A stretch of 64,000 bases of DNA. Source: Urechis unicinctus. Taxonomy: Eukaryota; Annelida; Polychaeta; Xenopneusta; Urechidae. Of this stretch, positions 60,565 to 64,000 are shown piece after piece (the first letter of the stretch is position 1; the number at the start of each line of letters is the position of its first letter). The stretch spans positions 28,430,397 to 28,494,396 of the forward strand of contig CM067349.1 in NCBI GenBank assembly GCA_034190875.2, read 5' to 3'. The translations under genes and the position numbers were made by a program. The notes below the pieces were generated by a model, which saw nothing but the letters and a program-made list of their open reading frames with translations, was not told the DNA's origin and did not search any database.

Positions 60565-61651
60565 CTCTCCGCCTCATTACACAAGCAATTCAGTTTGGAT
60601 TCAAAAAGGATCATTCTACAACATTATGCACTGCTGTATGTAAAGAAATGATAAGCTATTACAAACAAAGAAATAGCAATGTTAATAGCTGCATATTGGA
60701 CGCCAGCAAAACGTTCCATATATGTTGCATCGTTGGGAAATATTTCAACTGCTATTACATCGTGTTGTGCCTCCGCTTCTTCAAGATAATTACACCACAT
60801 CCGTTGAATGGGATGCTAATGTATCGAAAAATGCCACGAATCTAACGTCCAGCAAGGTGGCGTCATATTACCAATATTACTCACAGTATCCATTGATGAG
60901 GTTGAAAAAGTCCTGCCTTGGTTGTCATATGGGCCAAGATTATGTTGGTGTTCTTGCCTATGCCGATGATATTACACTTAATGGTACAAGTCTCATTGCA
61001 ATGAATGGTACGTTGAACTACTTTCCGATGAACATTATGTAACGTTTTAAATCCATTAAACATTAATGTATTAAATATGGTGAGGCATTCAATGAACTTG
61101 TTAATGTGGTATTGTACGGTTCACATATTAAGTGGGTGAACAATATTAACCACAGGGAACAATATTGATATAAAAATGGTCGATTATTGTGATGCTGTGT
61201 ATCCATATGCTCAATGTTTAATGCATCATTCAACAATATATGTTTGGCAAACTGAAAAAAGAAGCACCTTATGTAAACTATTTCGTTCCTATTGTTGTAG
61301 TTTTGATGGTTCTCAGTTATGGACAATTAATTCAGATGGATTTAAGAAAATATGTGCTCAATGTAATAAGGCTATTATAGGAGATTACTCGATTTCTCGT
61401 TTTGTACGTACACTTGGATATTGGGACCGTTAATTTATCAGCTTCACATTAGCATTGTGTTGTCAATAAAAACGTTAAAAATGATTGTCCATATGCGTAT
61501 GAATGCAGTGCTACGGTGCATCGAGAAATATTCTTGTAATAATGCCCTATCACCGCCAGGAATGCAACGGCAAAGAACGCGATTCGTGATTCGTTTGAAT
61601 TACACCAACAGCGACACAATACAATTTTACAACAACAGATATGAAGGATGA
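60565..61651 (+). mobile_element. Broken LINE (non-LTR retrotransposon) reverse transcriptase
   Basis: Reading in successive frames: QFGFKKDHSTTLCTAVCKEM, a palm-like region with SCILDASKTF, DNYTTSVEWDANVSKNAT, SCLGCHMGQDYVGVLAYADD, IKWVNNI, FRSYCCSFDGSQLW and a tail near TLKMIVHMRMNAV. The YADD catalytic box is at about 60958. Several frameshifts and stops break it, and no endonuclease is visible, so it is a 5-prime truncated, dead copy, of a CR1/Jockey-like type by eye. Confidence 0.8.
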
Positions 61652-62220
61652 TGACACAAAACAATAATTCAACGTCAGTAGGAATCTGTCCGAGCTCATG
61701 TGGTGGTCATTGGATGTAGATATGGAGGCAGTCAGCTAATAATACAGCCCTGGTTTGATTAGTGTGAGTCAGTGCGGGGCTCTGTAGTGCGGTACCACAC
61801 AAAATTTGTGTTGTCGTGGACCAATAGAAATATGACAAGAAATGAAACCCAACGGGAAGTGATGCGAATATCTCGAGACACCCTACGAGAGATAAAGTTC
61901 TAAGGCATCTAGCTGAATATTTCTTCCGATCCCCGCGCCAAAATAAAGATCGATCCGCTATTACCCCCGCACCCACACCCCACAAATTAACCCCCTCCCT
62001 AAACCCACTCGCCATTTCATCCCATCCTGATTCATTCCTCAATCATCCCACAAACCATCGCTTCCGCCCACCCCGCTACCAAACATCCAGCTTCTCGACA
62101 CCCGTACCCCAATCACCCCTCGACGAGGACGAGACCTGCCATGTAGATGGAGTAATTTCATGGCTGCCTGCCCCGCCTTAGGGACGGGTCAGTCTCCTCC
62201 ATCACACGGGACTAGACCTG
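61652..62220. other. Non-coding
   Basis: Nothing recognised apart from C-rich stretches at 61960-62110. Confidence 0.4.
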
Positions 62221-62230
62221 TCTCGCGAGA
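62221..62230 (+). promoter_or_regulatory. TCTCGCGAGA promoter palindrome
   Basis: A perfect copy of the CG-containing palindrome bound by BANP in vertebrate housekeeping promoters. It lies 47 bp before the candidate start codon at 62277, with CATAAAAATG-type sequence between. Confidence 0.45.
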
Positions 62231-62276
62231 TCTCGTGTCAAAAGGTTGCCTTCTGCAGCATAAAAATGCCAGCGTT

Positions 62277-62321
62277 ATGTCGAGATTCGGCTTCGTAGAG
62301 AAAGACGAACTGTCTAGATAC
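62277..62321 (+). CDS. Candidate first coding exon (MSRFGFVEKDELSRY)
   Basis: The ATG gives 15 codons, MSRFGFVEKDELSRY, then the donor GTGAGG at phase 0. The composition is protein-like and the promoter palindrome upstream fits. The rest of the gene would lie to the right, in or beyond the window; I could not find exon 2. Family unknown. Confidence 0.35.
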
Positions 62322-62330
62322 GTGAGGTTT

Positions 62331-62660
62331 TTTTTCCTGATGATGTATCGGGCAGTGTTTGCATTTTGATTTGTGTTTAGTATATAGAGTATATTTCGAA
62401 GTGTGATTTGGACGCGGGTTGATAGCAGTAGCTGAGCTTAACGATTTACCGCAAACGGGCCTTAAGAGAAGAGCCTATACTAGAACTAGCTTTAAACAAG
62501 TTCTCGAAACAGGTTTAACAATAAGAATACCGAGAAACGAAAACTATATATGTGTTTTATCAGTACCCTAAGTGTATACGAATCGCGTATCTTGTTCATT
62601 AAAAAAATTGGTGGAAGGCAATGCGCGATGGGGTTTAAGAAAACCCATTGACTACAACCC
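62331..62660. other. Possible first intron of the gene starting at 62277
   Basis: No other feature seen. Confidence 0.3.
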
Positions 62661-62664
62661 CAAC

Positions 62665-63005
62665 CCTCACCTCCGCCCCGTACCACCACTACCACCTCAC
62701 CCCACCCTCTTCTCCGCCCCGACCCACCACTACCACATCACCCCACCCCATTATCCGACCCGACCCACCACTACCACCTCACCCCACCCCATTATCCGCC
62801 CCGACCCACCACTACCACCTCACCCCACCCCATTATCCGCCCCGTACCACCACTACCACCTCACCCCACCCTCATCTCCAACCCGACCCACCACTACCAC
62901 ATCATCCCACCCCATTATCCGACCCGACCCACCACTACCACCTCACCCCACCCCATTATCCGACCCGACCCGACCCACCACTACCACCTCACCTCACCCC
63001 ACCCT
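62665..63005 (+). repeat. 41-bp C-rich minisatellite
   Basis: About eight units of CCCGACCCACCACTACCACC, TCACCCCACCCCATTATCCG. Pro-Thr-His frames across it are artefacts because 41 is not a multiple of three. Confidence 0.95.
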
Positions 63006-64000
63006 CAACCCCTCCTCAACTTTTACACGTGCATTTCGCGTTCCACCATCAAGCTAATTATGGACTTGGTGATAAACGGTCACGTCTGTGGTCTAACAAG
63101 GTATTAAGCTGAGCTTAATAACCCTACTCGAGGTAACATCTTTTCTCCTCCGTGATTCGCATCCTATCAGTTATACCCTGAGGACAAGCTACCCTCTTCT
63201 GTTCACACCCAACAACGTCCCTCTTACAGCCTCCTATTCACTTGCCATTATTAAGTAAGATCCCCTCAGGGAAGAGGGACCGGGTTTTACAGCCTGTACT
63301 CAGATGGCTAATCCAGCAATCGGCCATGGTAATCTGGTTGTGAATAGCACTACCCCATGAATTATCGCTCATCCCGCGCCCCGGGCAACCAGCTCTCGCC
63401 TCGGCCCCGCAGGACCAGTCTACATCTCGCCGGCAGAATGCCCCCGCCCTCCGCTGTCTTGGTCAGTGCCGGTGGGATTCGCCCGACAATCGCTACCCTA
63501 TGGTGGATGCATCAAACTATAATATGATTTTCGTCATTATTGATCTGCAAATATTAGTGTTCTAACTAAGGGCTATTCACCGGTGAGGTCCAGCTACGGG
63601 TTGCCGAGGCAACGCGTCGATCGTTTCACGTAGTAATAAGGCGATTTTGTAATAGAACGCACAAGTTATCTCGAGGAAGGCAGTTTCTGGAGATTGCTTA
63701 GTGGATTCGTCTGAATCAGATAGCGCTTAATCAAGCGGCTGGGAGGGTGGTGGGCATTCGGAACCAGTAGCCATTCCCAACTTGACATCGAGGGACATTT
63801 ACCCATGTTCGGCCAACGCGGGAGGAATATGTAACGACTTCAGCTGCCCGCACCGGGATAACTTCCCCTCACTCACTCAGAGTAAGAGAGCGTCAGAAGA
63901 GCTGGCATCACACGCATCATCATGTCCTATCGCATCTGAACAATGTAAGTAGCTTGAAATAATCTTCGAAAGAACTTCAAAACCTATCTAATAATTAGCT
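63006..64000. other. Non-coding to the window edge
   Basis: GC-rich around 63360-63480. A possible donor (AATGTAAGT) at about 63941 has no clear exon. No RNA gene recognised. Confidence 0.4.

Noticed and set aside
62572-63112. Pro/Thr/His-rich proteins
   Set aside because: By-products of a 41-bp C-rich minisatellite in overlapping frames.

Overview
The window is nuclear DNA of an invertebrate animal, probably marine (a lancelet, hemichordate or lophotrochozoan would fit; the sequence alone does not decide). It shows intron-rich GT-AG genes, an extracellular vWA/EGF protein built from phase-1 exons, a Ginger-type transposon, P-, hAT- and LINE-type relics, and abundant microsatellites and minisatellites. 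About 40 percent of the window is repeat.

Three host genes can be followed exon by exon with consistent splice phases. (1) 2215-6032, plus strand: nine coding exons for a 514-residue SLC7-type amino acid transporter light chain. (2) 8344-15611, minus strand: about twenty small exons for a GTF3C4 (TFIIIC 90 kDa subunit) homologue, recognised by a run of conserved blocks and a C-terminal zinc motif. (3) 39365-51359, minus strand: sixteen exons giving an exact 1305-residue secreted protein with six vWA domains and three EGF modules. Automatic ORF calls show only pieces of these.

Layout: 1-1.4 kb, AT satellite and the last exon of an upstream gene. 1.4-1.76 kb, first copy of a MITE. 2.2-6.0 kb, SLC7 gene. 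8.0-15.6 kb, GTF3C4 gene with minisatellites in its introns. 16-19.1 kb, tandem repeats. 19.3-20.2 kb, hAT relic. 20.7-28 kb, MITE copies, hairpin elements and broken THAP/P-type, ROCO and other gene fragments. 29.8-30.4 kb, AT-rich satellite. 30.8-35.9 kb, a 1.2 kb repeat followed by a Ginger element with TIRs, a CCGG duplication, an integrase gene and an OTU-like gene. 36-39 kb, mostly non-coding. 39.4-51.4 kb, vWA/EGF gene with a 1.1 kb minisatellite in one intron. 53.8-59.3 kb, MITE copy and several satellite arrays. 60.5-61.7 kb, LINE relic. 62-64 kb, a possible promoter with a first exon, then a 41-bp satellite.

The most striking non-genic finding is a small element family, four full copies and one partial. 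It starts and ends in C/G runs, carries internal CCCGTCGTACAAG repeats, and every full copy is flanked by a perfect 8-bp target duplication. Other points of note are the Ginger element, a 39-bp minisatellite whose units carry a splice-donor sequence, and the domain-by-domain exon structure of the vWA gene.
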